Notes: generated from the letters alone by a model not told the origin. A stretch of 64,000 nucleotides of DNA from Flavisphingomonas formosensis (GCF_009755815.1 NZ_WRPK01000008.1:124001-188000), one strand, 5' to 3'; shown: positions 46,002-55,027, numbered from the stretch's first letter. A program made the numbers and translations.

Positions 46002-46322
46002 CTAGTCGGCCGGGTTCCAGATGATGGCGAAGCTGTCGTCATCCTCGCTGCCGGCAGCCCGGCCGAGATTGGCGTAGAGCCGCCGTGGCCCGAACTCGGG
46101 CGCAGCCAGCGAGAGCGAAACATAGTCGCGGCCCGACATCTCGCCGCGCCGGACCCAGCCGGCGCCGACCTCGACGCCGCCGGCCGAGACGCGATAGTCG
46201 GGCTGCGCCTCACCGGTCTTGCGGGGATTGGGATGGATCTCGATCTCGGTGCGGATCGAGAGGGTGCGAAGCTGGCCCTTGAAGCCGTTTCCGTCACGGG
46301 TGACATGGCCGATGGCTGGCAT
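46002..46322 (-). CDS. DUF736 family protein
   Basis: 106 residues: MPAIGHVTRDGNGFKGQLRT, IRTEIEIHPNPRKTGEAQPD, and YVSLSLAAPEFGPRRLYANL. DUF736 proteins occur on alphaproteobacterial plasmids and ICEs near transfer or replication genes; function unknown. A hairpin follows the stop. Confidence 0.85.
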   Translation of the reverse strand: MPAIGHVTRDGNGFKGQLRTLSIRTEIEIHPNPRKTGEAQPDYRVSAGGVEVGAGWVRRGEMSGRDYVSLSLAAPEFGPRRLYANLGRAAGSEDDDSFAIIWNPAD

Positions 46323-46641
46323 GTTCGGTCTCCTTCAATACTCGCCCGCGAACCATTTCCGGGCGATGGGCAGACCACAGGGACGGCGCGAGCCGCGCCG
46401 CGGACCGCAAGGCCGCAGCGTAGCGGAGGACCGGAGCGACCGGCTTATTTGCAGCGCAGCGCCCCGCGAGGAGCCAGCCGCAGGCGGGCGGGGAAATAAG
46501 CCGGGCGGCGATGGTTTGGCGGCAAGGCGGCCGGCCCAGGTCTCAAGCCCAGGAGCGTAAATGGTGCGTGGGCCGATGCGAATGGCGACCCCTGATAGTT
46601 TCATCGGCTGACCTCCCGTGGCGGCCCCTCAAGGGGTGGGA
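46323..46641. other. Gene-free stretch upstream of DUF736
   Basis: 319 bases of very GC-rich sequence. An open frame on the minus strand (46335-46604) exists but its composition (runs of Pro, Arg, Ser) argues against a protein. No clear promoter or repeat. Confidence 0.35.
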
Positions 46642-46857
46642 TTATCCCTGTGATTGACGCAAGGACCCACCCCATTCTAAGGGCTCGACAAGCGGCGCGA
46701 CTGGCACCGAGCGCCGCGGAAAGCGGGGCCGAAGCCTGCGTGTCGCAGCGTCGAGCCTGTCATCGCGGCGGCGATACAGCTTGATCAGCCAGCCCGCGCG
46801 CTCCCGCTCGGCTCTCGCCTCGTCGCGATCGAGCTTAAGGGGAAGATCTGGTGGCAT
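46642..46857 (-). CDS. Possible small basic protein, unknown
   Basis: 71 residues from ATG 46857, with GGGAGGGG directly upstream. Starts MPPDLPLKLDRDEARAERER and then GWLIKLYRRRDDRLDAATRR. The first half has a helix-like charged pattern, the rest is Arg/Pro-rich. It could be a real backbone gene, but evidence is thin. Confidence 0.35.
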   Translation of the reverse strand: MPPDLPLKLDRDEARAERERAGWLIKLYRRRDDRLDAATRRLRPRFPRRSVPVAPLVEPLEWGGSLRQSQG

Positions 46858-47738
46858 TCCCCTCCCTGAGCGCCGCGGCCCGGCGGATTTCAGCACATGC
46901 CGACTCGGTACCGGCGAGGACGCATTCGAACGACGTGGGCGCGCCCGCTAGCGGAGCAACCACAGGAAGAGCCGCGGTTCGTCGAGGAAGGACTGCGTCT
47001 CCTTCGACAGGGTTTCGCTGGCGACTTTTCATGCGGTGAGACCAGCGATCGATCATGTCGCTGCGAAGGATCGCGAGCTGCGCGACAAGCGCCGCGCTCG
47101 CCGCCCGCGTCACCGTTTCGCGTCGCCGGATATAGTAAGAGCCACGACGTCGGCTTTCTTCGCGACCTGCGAGCGGGGTGAGCCTTTCTCCCTGGTGCCG
47201 GCGACTCCGCCGGCACCACCAATCCAAGGGCACTCCGCAACGAGCCGGCCGGATCGGCGGCATCGAACCGGGCTTTCGAGCACCGGACGGGGCTTGGCGT
47301 CCGGTCCGAAAACCGGGCGCGCCGCCCGGCCGCGAGGCGGTGTGCCGGCGGGGCCGCGCTGAGGCTGCGCACCCTGTCCGGGCAAGGCGCGGATAAGGGC
47401 CGGCTGGTGAGGCCGGCATGGCACCGATCCGTACTGCCACGTCTGGAACGGTCGTCAGTCGAAAGCGCCCTCACTGCTCGCCGGAGCAATTATGAGGTTC
47501 CATCATAGCGGACACGCCCGCGCCCCTTGCCGCTGCTCCGGCGATGTCCTGCTGAGCCAGACGCCTTCGTTTGACGATGGGCTTCGGGCAGGTGACTTGG
47601 GCCTCGGAGCGCCACTCGCCGAGCGCCTTCCAATGGAGATGAATTTACGATCCACCAGCCTCCTCGGCAGCCGATCGCACTACACTCGTCACAGGCGATG
47701 TGTCAGATAGGGCGACCGCGACTGGGGGGCCGTGAACA
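46858..47738. other. Long gene-free region at the left edge of cargo 2
   Basis: 881 bases with no supported gene. It contains copy A of the structured repeat (47193-47384). The rest shows only short, Arg/Pro-rich open frames on both strands. This is probably the join between ICE backbone and inserted cargo. Confidence 0.4.
47193..47384. repeat. Structured repeat, copy A
   Basis: Hairpin TGGTGCCGGCG-ACTC-CGCCGGCACCA (47193-47218), 16 bases, then a 150-bp block (47235-47384) that matches copy B (57679-57828) in 144 of 150 positions without gaps, same orientation. Inside the block ACCGGACG/CGTCCGGT and CCGGGCG/CGCCCGG can form two more hairpins. No coding pattern. Confidence 0.75.
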
Positions 47739-48347
47739 ATGAATTGTGACGTGAGTTTCATGGGTGCCATCGGACGTGTCGTGACGCTCGGTTTGGCAAC
47801 GGGCGGCGGCATCCTGTGCATCATTCTCGGCTACCGCCTCTACATCCTCGGTATCCGATCCGACATCGCCGCCTCGGGGAAGCATAAGGGGATCAGCGCT
47901 TCGATCAAAATGGCCGGCCCCGGCGCCGCCCTTGCCCTGTTTGGGTGCTGGATTCTCTCCTATGTCGTCCTCACGCAGGCGCACTTCACCGAAACGACGG
48001 TCAAACCAGCGACGGTTGCAGCGAACGATATAACCGAGATGCTGGCCTATCCCGTGTCGGGCGGCCCCGCAGGTGCCGCGACTGTTCGATCAGCCAAACC
48101 CGCCGCGGCCAAAGCTCCGCCCTGTCCGCGCGCTCCAGCCGGCCAGGTGGTGATTACCCGCACTGCCGACTTCATGGACGGTGGCCCGATCACCCGCGAG
48201 CGGATCCATGACGCGAGCGCGCTTGCAGTTTCGCTCTTTGACGAGGCACGAGCGCGAAGCGATATCTCCGAAAAGCAGGATCGTCACCTGCTGCTCGCTC
48301 GCCAAACCATGGCGGAAATTGCCAGGCAGACCGGAGATGACAAATGA
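47739..48347 (+). CDS. Membrane protein with two TM segments, first of a pair
   Basis: 202 residues. Two membrane segments (VTLGLATGGGILCIILGYRLY, about 15-35, and AGPGAALALFGCWILSYVVL, about 59-78), then a periplasmic or cytosolic tail with Ala/Pro-rich linker and a helical end (VSLFDEARARSDISEKQDRH). No family recognised. The stop overlaps the start of the next gene (ATGA), so the two act together. Confidence 0.6.
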   Translation: MNCDVSFMGAIGRVVTLGLATGGGILCIILGYRLYILGIRSDIAASGKHKGISASIKMAGPGAALALFGCWILSYVVLTQAHFTETTVKPATVAANDITEMLAYPVSGGPAGAATVRSAKPAAAKAPPCPRAPAGQVVITRTADFMDGGPITRERIHDASALAVSLFDEARARSDISEKQDRHLLLARQTMAEIARQTGDDK

Positions 48348-49513
48348 TGGGGCCTCGTCTCCGCGCCGCCCTGGCCGTCGTCGTCTTGCTGACGGCGATG
48401 CGCGCGCCCGCGCAGCCCGCCCAAGAGCAGACGGACTGGAACAAGGTGCTCGTGGCGGGTGCATCCCAACCCACCGCCGATATTGCCCGCGGCCAATTGG
48501 ACGAGCTGAAGGGCAAGCTCATCCCGGCGGAGACCGCACGGATCGGACAGGTCGGCGTCCAGGTGGAACCCGCCGGCTCCCGCAATTCGGTATGCGGCCT
48601 AGGCGATGAGGTCGGAGGCTATGTGCCCTCCTCCAAGGGCGGCACGATAATCCTGTGCGACGGCGCACTGACCCTCCTGTCGGATTTCGGTGAGATAGAC
48701 GTCTGGCCGGCGTCGATTCTCGAGCATGTCGACTTCGCCACGATGGCGTCAACCGGCGATCTGCAGCTCGCTTATACGACGCGGGTGCTTACCGAAATCA
48801 GACGGGCAAGGGAGAAAGACGGCCGCCTCCCCGCGTCATTCGAATATTGCAACCCTTATGGATTTCTGTTGGCGATCGCGGAGCCCAAACGCGCCTGCCT
48901 TCGGACCAATCGTCAGGCCGACCGTGCCCAGCTGGTCAGCTACTCGGACACGTCCACGATGGTGTCGGTGCTGGCGACGAGCATGGCGAGCGCCTCTCCC
49001 GAGCTCAAGACCATGTCCGGCGGACAGGCATTGCAATTCCTATCCGAACTCTCACGACGCGCGCGGTTAAATTTCGTCGTCGCCCACGAACTGGCGCACG
49101 CGCTCTGCGAAAAATCGCATCAGGATTGCGATGACGAGCAAGTGATCGACAAGATCGGCATGGAGATTTTATCCCGCGTCGGGGCAAATCGGGGAAGCTC
49201 CGGAGGGTTTGGCTATTTTCCCGCGGTTATCCAGGTGGTGACATTCTCGAGCCTGTTCGCAGACAAGTCGATCAACGACATGCATATATCGGAGACCGAC
49301 CTTAAGGCAGCCGTGCTCCGCCGACGTGCCGCGGCCGCCTGTGAGGGTTTGGCGCTTTTCGACAGCTTCAATGCCGCACATCCGGGAATGTTGGAGCAGG
49401 CATTTTCGAATGCGGGAAATTCGTCAGCCGGTCTGGCCGGGATCATGCCGATCGTGCCGCAGGCTATCAGGGTGCAGCTCCAGCTTCTGTGCAAAATCGG
49501 AAAGGGTTTCTAG
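48344..49513 (+). CDS. Exported zinc-metalloprotease-like protein
   Basis: 389 residues with a signal peptide (RAALAVVVLLTAMRAPAQP). The motif NFVVAHELAHALCEKSHQ has His248, Glu249 and His252, the HExxH zinc site of gluzincin-type proteases; Cys residues nearby (CEKSHQDCDD) may form a disulfide. A third ligand could be Glu264. Translation is coupled to the membrane protein before it. Envelope protease of unknown target. Confidence 0.65.
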   Translation: MMGPRLRAALAVVVLLTAMRAPAQPAQEQTDWNKVLVAGASQPTADIARGQLDELKGKLIPAETARIGQVGVQVEPAGSRNSVCGLGDEVGGYVPSSKGGTIILCDGALTLLSDFGEIDVWPASILEHVDFATMASTGDLQLAYTTRVLTEIRRAREKDGRLPASFEYCNPYGFLLAIAEPKRACLRTNRQADRAQLVSYSDTSTMVSVLATSMASASPELKTMSGGQALQFLSELSRRARLNFVVAHELAHALCEKSHQDCDDEQVIDKIGMEILSRVGANRGSSGGFGYFPAVIQVVTFSSLFADKSINDMHISETDLKAAVLRRRAAAACEGLALFDSFNAAHPGMLEQAFSNAGNSSAGLAGIMPIVPQAIRVQLQLLCKIGKGF

Positions 49514-49740
49514 GAATCAGGGAGCCCGTGACGCGCTCCACCCCATTGCCGTCGCCCCAGAACCTCTGAAAACTTGCCAGGCCGGTGCTGGCTCTGACAC
49601 GCTGAGCAGCATGCCGCCGATCATCCCGAACCCGAATCAATGTCTGCTGCTATCATAAGCCGACTTCTGCAACAGCGTCGCCCAGCTACAGACATTGGCC
49701 AGGGATACTTCCTCGCGGTAGCCCCTTGGAGCAAAGCACT

Positions 49741-49974
49741 ATGCACCTTGTCGACGCGGCAAATGTCATGACTCCGGCCTACCTTGCAATCTTATCGAAA
49801 GGCTATTCGGTCTGGTCTGACAAGGGCCTCATGCTGGCCGAACGCGAGGGGGATCGCTTCATTGCGGATGGTCCGGTTCCTCTCCTCGGACTGATCGCGA
49901 TGGCCGAAATTAGAGGTGAGATGCGGCAGGCCTCCGACCAAGAAATCGGACAATTTATCGCACTCTTCGGGTAG
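49741..49974 (+). CDS. Small protein of unknown function
   Basis: 77 residues from ATG 49741 (MHLVDAANVMTPAYLAILSK); a TTG at 49726 would add five residues. Has a compact alpha-beta look with YSVWSDKGLMLAEREGDRFI and a helix LLGLIAMAEIRGEMRQA. The end SDQEIGQFIALFG is acidic and helical. No family recognised. Stands alone between two cassettes. Confidence 0.5.
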   Translation: MHLVDAANVMTPAYLAILSKGYSVWSDKGLMLAEREGDRFIADGPVPLLGLIAMAEIRGEMRQASDQEIGQFIALFG

Positions 49975-50288
49975 CGCGGCAACGGCAGCCATCCCAGTCC
50001 ACCATGCCGCCCAAATCGGGTGGAAAGCCCACCGACGCGTTCCGGGCAGCGATCGGACGGGCCTGAGCGCCAAGATGCAGATTGGCATGGCGCGAAATCA
50101 TCCGGGTCAAACCAACCGTTCCCATCCGGCCAAGGTGATACTGGCCTGCTCTCATTCGATGTCACATCGCCAAGATCGATCGTATCCAGCGACCGGGCGA
50201 GCGACAACTCACGGGATAATATGCGGCGCTGGCGAGACCGCGACAATCAGACTATTCTGTCACGCCAGAGTGCAGGGGGAGACGTCCA
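49975..50288. other. Intergenic region before the nucleotidyltransferase gene
   Basis: 314 bases without a supported gene or obvious repeat. The ribosome site of the next gene (GGGGGAGA) lies at its end. Confidence 0.4.
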
Positions 50289-51740
50289 TTGGCGGCCATC
50301 TCGTCATTCCGTTTACAGGATTTTTCTGCGTTCGCGCCCTTCGCAGAGGTAGCCAGGCGCGCCGAAACAGACATCGTCCTTCACGGTGGGACGGCTTTCC
50401 GAGCTGCCCTCTATGCAGCCTGGCAGAACCGGCTCGACGTCGATCTTTTCGACCTCGTGCCGTTCAACTCGGACATCGACCTCGAGCATAATGGATCGGC
50501 CGAGAAAACGGCTCAGATTGCTGCCCTGATCGATACCCTCATTCCCTTTGCGAGCTGGTGCCGCTGGTCGATCAACGACGCCGAGCGCGCCGACAAGGCG
50601 CGCGCCCAACGCGACGCCAGCACCGATATCCCGCTTCGCCGCATTCGATTTTCAACGAGCGAGCCGGCTTACGTCCCGACGCGCGCGCAGGCCGACATCG
50701 ATTCCCGAGAAGTGAGCTTTGAGCGCAATCCGAGATTTGGACGTTCCGATGCGGAGCTGCGGCCCGACCTCGAAATCTTCGGGCTGATGGTGGCGCTCAA
50801 TAGCTGGTCCGAAGCCCAGGAAATCGCAAACGGGCCCGTCGGTTTCGAGGAAGAACGTGCCATGGCCTGGATCCTGGAGGGGTTCGATGCGGAGGCGCTC
50901 CAACGGCTGGAAAAGCCTGCGATCGCGGCACGCTTCTGGCACCTCTTCTCGCTCCGACTGGCGCGCCATGGCCTGGATCGCTTCAATCTCGCTCTCGCCC
51001 GGCTCGGCGGTCCGATCCTCGACCGGTTCGGCGCATCGATCCCAAAGATCTTCGATGTCGACCGCGCAATCAGTGTCTCAAAGATGACGAGCTCAGCAAA
51101 TTTTCGCGTTCCCGAGCTGACGCCCCAGATCGTCACGGGAGAGGCAGCAGTCGCGCTATTCGGTGCGCTTATCAGACGCGCAGCAGACCTTGCCGGTTAC
51201 CCGCTTGAAGATCTGCCCGACGATCCTCTCGACCTGATCGACCCGTCGCTCGATCTAATCGGCATCGTCCCAGACCTTACGCTCATGCCCTATGGTTCGG
51301 GGAAGGACGGCGCAGACGAGGTCGATGATCCTTTCTTGAGCGGCCTCAATCAGGAATTCGTGCAGTTCGCCTGGGAAGTGGAAGGAGGCGAGAAACCTGA
51401 TCCCCAAGGTCTCACGGGGCAGATGCTGGCGCTGGGCGCGCGGGACTTCGGAACGGCGACTGCGCTTCCGGTTGTGGGCGGAATGTTCGGCAGCGCGCGG
51501 GCGTGGGTACGAGCCCGGCTCGACGACCTGATCGAACCGGGACCAGACGGCGCGGCCGTCGGTGCCCTCCTTCTCATTCTCCAGGCCCGTCCAGACGAAG
51601 CCGAAGAAACCGAGCGCGGGCCCAAGCTGCGCCAGCATGGCGTCCCGGGCGAGATCATGCGCAACACCGAATATGACTATACAGTCGCTACCTATAGTAC
51701 CGAGAGCGAGCATACGGCGATCGCGATGGTCAACGAATGA
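50289..51740 (+). CDS. Nucleotidyltransferase-fold protein, first of a coupled pair
   Basis: 483 residues from TTG 50289 with GGGGGAGA 6 bases upstream. The N-terminus holds IVLHGGTAFRAALYAAW (Gly33-Gly34-Thr35) and, 26 residues on, FNSDIDLEHNG with Asp62 and Asp64, the hGG...DhDh pattern of the DNA polymerase beta-like nucleotidyltransferases including AbiEii-type toxins. The other ~400 residues are helical and unrecognised. The stop overlaps the start of a hydrolase gene (ATGA). Confidence 0.6.
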   Translation: MAAISSFRLQDFSAFAPFAEVARRAETDIVLHGGTAFRAALYAAWQNRLDVDLFDLVPFNSDIDLEHNGSAEKTAQIAALIDTLIPFASWCRWSINDAERADKARAQRDASTDIPLRRIRFSTSEPAYVPTRAQADIDSREVSFERNPRFGRSDAELRPDLEIFGLMVALNSWSEAQEIANGPVGFEEERAMAWILEGFDAEALQRLEKPAIAARFWHLFSLRLARHGLDRFNLALARLGGPILDRFGASIPKIFDVDRAISVSKMTSSANFRVPELTPQIVTGEAAVALFGALIRRAADLAGYPLEDLPDDPLDLIDPSLDLIGIVPDLTLMPYGSGKDGADEVDDPFLSGLNQEFVQFAWEVEGGEKPDPQGLTGQMLALGARDFGTATALPVVGGMFGSARAWVRARLDDLIEPGPDGAAVGALLLILQARPDEAEETERGPKLRQHGVPGEIMRNTEYDYTVATYSTESEHTAIAMVNE

Positions 51741-52702
51741 GCGGCCCTTCGACACATGATGGGCTCCTGACCTTGCGAAAGGGCCATGGCCAGCGCGCGA
51801 TCGTCGTCCTCCATGGCATTCGTCAGACGCGGGAAGATCTGCGGGATTTCGCGACGATGATCGGCTCGTGGCTTCCCAAAGACTATGGCCTGCACCTCTA
51901 TGGCTATAACCATACCGCCGGTCTCGAACATAACGGGACAAGGCTTTACGAAGCTTTGAGGAACGGCATAGATGCCGCCCGAATCGACCTCGTCGGCTAC
52001 AGCATGGGCGGCCTCATCTCTCGCCTCGCGGCAAGCGAGACATGGCCATCACGCATCCATACCGTGGTGACGGTCGCCACACCAAATCGCGGATCCATTT
52101 CGAATGCCGAACTCACCGCGCTGGGCCAAATTGGCCGAAGCATCTTTCAACTCATCTCGCCGCTCGCCCCCAGAACCGAGGGCGTCAAGGACCTGACCCG
52201 CGTCGTCGCCATCATGCAGATGCGCAGGGAGCGGCTGAAGCAACAATTGGCCGCCGGTCGCTCGGATTCGCACCAGCGCCGCTACGCCAGTGTGCCGGCA
52301 CTCTTCTACAATGACGACCGAACCGAATTCGCCTTCGGTCCCTCGATCGCGCTGTCCGGCACCCAGGCAGCGATCAAGCTTACCAGCCTAAAACTCAAGC
52401 TGGTCAACATGAAGAAAGCGCATGATGGCATTGTGACCGAGCGGTCAAACAACCTCTCGGAGCCCGAGTCCACCGACTTCTCGGAAGTGCATCTGACCCG
52501 TGCCGCGGCCGACGGCAATCCGGCCATTTGCCATGCCGTGGCCGATAGCTGCCGCAACCACGATCATAGCTCGATCCTCAAGGATGCCCATGTGGCGCAC
52601 CTGGTGGCAGGCCTCCTCTTGAACGACGACTGGCGGCAGGTCCGGCCGTCCCATGGCGCTCTCGATATCGGGACCAGGCTCTATCCGTTCGACTGCGACT
52701 AA
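51737..52702 (+). CDS. Alpha/beta hydrolase (lipase-like), second of a coupled pair
   Basis: 321 residues. AIVVLHGIRQTREDLRDFAT (oxyanion HG, residues 26-27), nucleophile Ser89 in IDLVGYSMGGLISRLA, and TVVTVATPNRGS as in lipases and PGAP1-like esterases. A late His (DAHVAHLVAG) could complete the triad. No signal peptide, so it is cytosolic. Overlap with the nucleotidyltransferase-fold gene points to a two-protein system, similar in outline to signal synthase plus phospholipase, but this is not shown. Confidence 0.7.
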   Translation: MSGPSTHDGLLTLRKGHGQRAIVVLHGIRQTREDLRDFATMIGSWLPKDYGLHLYGYNHTAGLEHNGTRLYEALRNGIDAARIDLVGYSMGGLISRLAASETWPSRIHTVVTVATPNRGSISNAELTALGQIGRSIFQLISPLAPRTEGVKDLTRVVAIMQMRRERLKQQLAAGRSDSHQRRYASVPALFYNDDRTEFAFGPSIALSGTQAAIKLTSLKLKLVNMKKAHDGIVTERSNNLSEPESTDFSEVHLTRAAADGNPAICHAVADSCRNHDHSSILKDAHVAHLVAGLLLNDDWRQVRPSHGALDIGTRLYPFDCD

Positions 52703-52886
52703 GCCGGCAACGGGACCTGATGTGCGGAGCAACGGCACCGGCTCTCTTCTCCGGTGGGGCTGGACGCGGCGCCCAGAAGGCCGCTCATCCTGAATTTCCA
52801 ATATCGCTTCCCCGAACGCGTCTTCAACCGACCTATCAATCCCGCTTCCAAGCGTCATCAAACGGCATTTTGGACGGCGATCCGAG

Positions 52887-53756
52887 ATGGTCGCGGCGCT
52901 TGCCCAGCGTGCTACTGCAGATGCGACACTTTCAGATATTGCGGCTATGCGGCCCGACCAGAACGGAGCCGTTTTTCAGCTCCATCCGTCTTCCAAGCCG
53001 ACAGAAGCTTTTGTTTATCCGATCCGGTCTGGCGCTTTCTACAAGATCGGGCGCAGCGAAGCGTTGGAATGGCGCGTGAAGGAAATCCGCATTGCCCTGC
53101 CCGAGAAGGCAGAACTGGTCCACTCGATCCGTACCGATGATCCCTCCGGCATCGAGGCTTACTGGCATCGTCGGTTTGCCGATTGCCGCGCCAACGGCGA
53201 ATGGTTCAAACTCACTCCGCTGGATGTATCCGCCTTCAGGACGCGGAAATTCCAAGTGCAAATGAGTGCGCGTCGCGCTCCCAATATCCACGGAGAACCA
53301 CGTCATGAATCCGCAAAATGCCGTAAGCCCATCGAACCGCTTGCGCGAGGGCACCCTCAACGTCATCTACACTGCGCCCGACGGTTCGTGGTCGTTGGCT
53401 ACAATGATCTGGGACAAGGAGGAATGTGTCGGCTGCCGCTGGAATGGCGATATCAACGATCCGGACGACAAGGGAAACCCGACCAGTCGCGGGCGCGGGA
53501 CCTGGTTCATCCTGCCGGGAGCGATCGGAAGACCGATAGCCGATCTTGTCGAAGCCTTTTCCCCGCGCGCCTGACCGGAATGTTGATTTGCCTCTCCCGG
53601 ACGGCCCCGATATGCTCGTCAGGCCCTCATCGAGGTTCAATCCTTCAGAATCTCTGGCTCGCCGACGGAACACCGATAATCGAGCTACGTGAGCTGAAGA
53701 TGTCTGCTAAAAGCCGCGTTGTGGAGCATGCCGTCCCGGACCTTCTCCCTCCATAG
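52887..53756 (+). CDS. GIY-YIG/T5orf172-like protein, probably truncated or altered
   Basis: The first ~125 codons match the C-terminal half of Mug113/T5orf172 (GIY-YIG) proteins: FVYPIRSGAFYKIGRS, ELVHSIRTDDPSGIEAYWHR and NGEWFKLTPLDVSAFRTRKF. Family members usually end soon after RKF, and have ~100 more residues before this part. Here the 5' part is missing and the frame runs on for 160 codons with no likeness, overlapping another small gene. Most likely a decayed copy. Confidence 0.45.
   Translation: MVAALAQRATADATLSDIAAMRPDQNGAVFQLHPSSKPTEAFVYPIRSGAFYKIGRSEALEWRVKEIRIALPEKAELVHSIRTDDPSGIEAYWHRRFADCRANGEWFKLTPLDVSAFRTRKFQVQMSARRAPNIHGEPRHESAKCRKPIEPLARGHPQRHLHCARRFVVVGYNDLGQGGMCRLPLEWRYQRSGRQGKPDQSRARDLVHPAGSDRKTDSRSCRSLFPARLTGMLICLSRTAPICSSGPHRGSILQNLWLADGTPIIELRELKMSAKSRVVEHAVPDLLPP
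53305..53574 (+). CDS. Small protein of unknown function
   Basis: 89 residues from ATG 53305 with GGAGA 8 bases upstream. NVIYTAPDGSWSLATMIWDK, CVGCRWNGDINDPDDKGNP and GTWFILPGAIGRPIADLVEA read as a beta-rich globular domain. No family recognised. Overlaps the run-on part of the GIY-YIG-like frame, which supports that frame being broken there. Confidence 0.5.
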   Translation: MNPQNAVSPSNRLREGTLNVIYTAPDGSWSLATMIWDKEECVGCRWNGDINDPDDKGNPTSRGRGTWFILPGAIGRPIADLVEAFSPRA

Positions 53757-53892
53757 CGATATCCCGATGCGTTCAAGCTGAATTACCAGCATCCGAAAAC
53801 GCATCCCTATCGATAAGCGAGCCGCAGTTTCTCGTACCACTGCTCCGCCGGCTGTTTGCTCGTGCCCAAAGATCTTCGACGCTCCGATCCGG
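53575..53892. other. Intergenic region without recognised features
   Basis: 318 bases between two convergent genes. Lower in GC than the surroundings. Short inverted words (CGATGCG and CGCATCC near 53766 and 53801) are present but not convincing as a terminator. Confidence 0.35.
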
Positions 53893-54633
53893 CTATTGAG
53901 CTTTACCGCACAGGCGCAGATAATCCTCAAGCCGTCGACGGAGCCTGGAGAGAATCTTTTTGTCGGCGACGGGAATATAGTGATAGGAATACAATATATT
54001 CTGCTTGAGCGAGCATCGCAGCAATTTTCCCATCTGGAAACTCTCGATGAGGTGCCAGGTTACGGCCTCATCTTCTATGGAAGCGCAATAATAATATAAA
54101 AGCGGATTGGAAATAAAATAGAAGCAACCAACCTCAACGCGCTTCGCGCCAAGTGGCAACTCGTCGATGCGAAGCGTGATCGCTTCCCCCGTCAGCACGT
54201 TGGTGTAAAGAACAGAGGTTGTCAGCAAGCTTGGGTCTATTTCCGCATTGCCCGAGATACCTCGACCCATGCATCCGGTTATATTGTACTCCATCGCAAT
54301 CAGCTCTCCGGCGGGGTAGAAATAATCATCCGGAGGCAAGATGCGCTGCTGGGGAACGACGGGCAGCCGGCGGACCTCTGTTCGACCATTCTCCGGCGAT
54401 TCAAGTGGTCTCTCATCAAGAATGTCGCGAAGGCTTCTCCCATCCGTCAATTTCGTCTCGTTCATATAGTATTCAACGGCGGATCGCTCGTCGGGCATAT
54501 CGAACGTGCGTCCATCGGCATAAACGAGCCGAAAATCGGTCAGGTTGGCAACTAAGGTGGGCTCGCCAATAACAACCGTCGGTGGACGACGAAGCTCGCG
54601 CCTCTGAATCGCGACAAATGATGCATTCCGTGG
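53893..54633 (-). pseudogene. Secreted protein gene split by IS3, 3' part
   Basis: 247 codons open from the IS boundary at 54633 to the stop at 53893. Reads FVAIQRRELRRPPTVVIGEP, TLVANLTDFRLVYADGRTFD, and near the end NPLLYYYCASIEDEAVTWHL. Base use is less GC-rich than the neighbours, which suggests later gain by transfer. Joined to 55976-56200 with the IS removed, the frame is continuous and encodes 321 residues with a signal peptide. An internal ATG at 54498 could give a shortened product of 201 residues, without export signal. Confidence 0.75.
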
Positions 54634-54677
54634 TGAGGTGGTGCCGGTTTTCTGGACAGGGTGTTAAGCTACTCCCG
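54634..54677 (+). repeat. Extra copy of the left IS end
   Basis: A 44-base block beginning TGAGGTGGTGCCGGTTTTCT is repeated exactly in tandem at 54678-54721, where the full IS begins. This extra end may be left from a tandem or circular IS intermediate. Confidence 0.8.
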
Positions 54678-54742
54678 TGAGGTGGTGCCGGTTTTCTGGA
54701 CAGGGTGTTAAGCTACTCCCGACCTGATGGATTGGTACGGGA

Positions 54743-55027
54743 ATGAAGACGACGAGGAAGCGCTACAGCGCGGATTTCAAGGCGAAGGTGGCGCTGGAGG
54801 CGATCCGGGGTGACCTGACGCTGGCGGAGCTGGCAGCCAAGCACGGCGTGCACCACACGATGATCGCGTCCTGGAAGCGTCAGGCCATCGACGGGATGAC
54901 GAGCACGTTCTCCGGGGCCGGTGATGCAGCCAAGGCTGCCAGCGACAGCGAGGTGGAAAAGCTGCACGCCAAGATCGGGCAACTGGTGGTGGAGCGGGAT
55001 TTTTTAGCGAAAGCCTTCGGTCGATGA
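54743..55027 (+). CDS. IS3-family OrfA (HTH protein)
   Basis: 94 residues: KTTRKRYSADFKAKVALEAI with the HTH LTLAELAAKHGVHHTMIASW, then a leucine-zipper-like helix KLHAKIGQLVVERDFLAKAF. It binds the IS ends and, fused to OrfB by frameshifting, forms the active transposase. Stop overlaps the OrfB ATG. Confidence 0.92.
   Translation: MKTTRKRYSADFKAKVALEAIRGDLTLAELAAKHGVHHTMIASWKRQAIDGMTSTFSGAGDAAKAASDSEVEKLHAKIGQLVVERDFLAKAFGR
55000..55006 (+). promoter_or_regulatory. Programmed -1 frameshift site (U UUU UUA)
   Basis: The heptamer T TTT TTA is in the exact phase of orfA (codons TTT TTA), and a shift by -1 enters the orfB frame, which stays open from here to the orfB ATG at 55024. This is the usual way for IS3 elements to make OrfAB. 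Confidence 0.75.

Noticed and set aside
46335-46604. Minus-strand frame upstream of DUF736
   Set aside because: Pro/Arg/Ser-rich shadow-like sequence without ribosome site or family.
53630-53650. TTCAATCCTT as a possible attR (it also occurs in the T arm region of tRNA-Val)
   Set aside because: Only about ten bases match and the acceptor stem CGCGCCC with CCA is missing, so it is not a copy of the tRNA 3' end.
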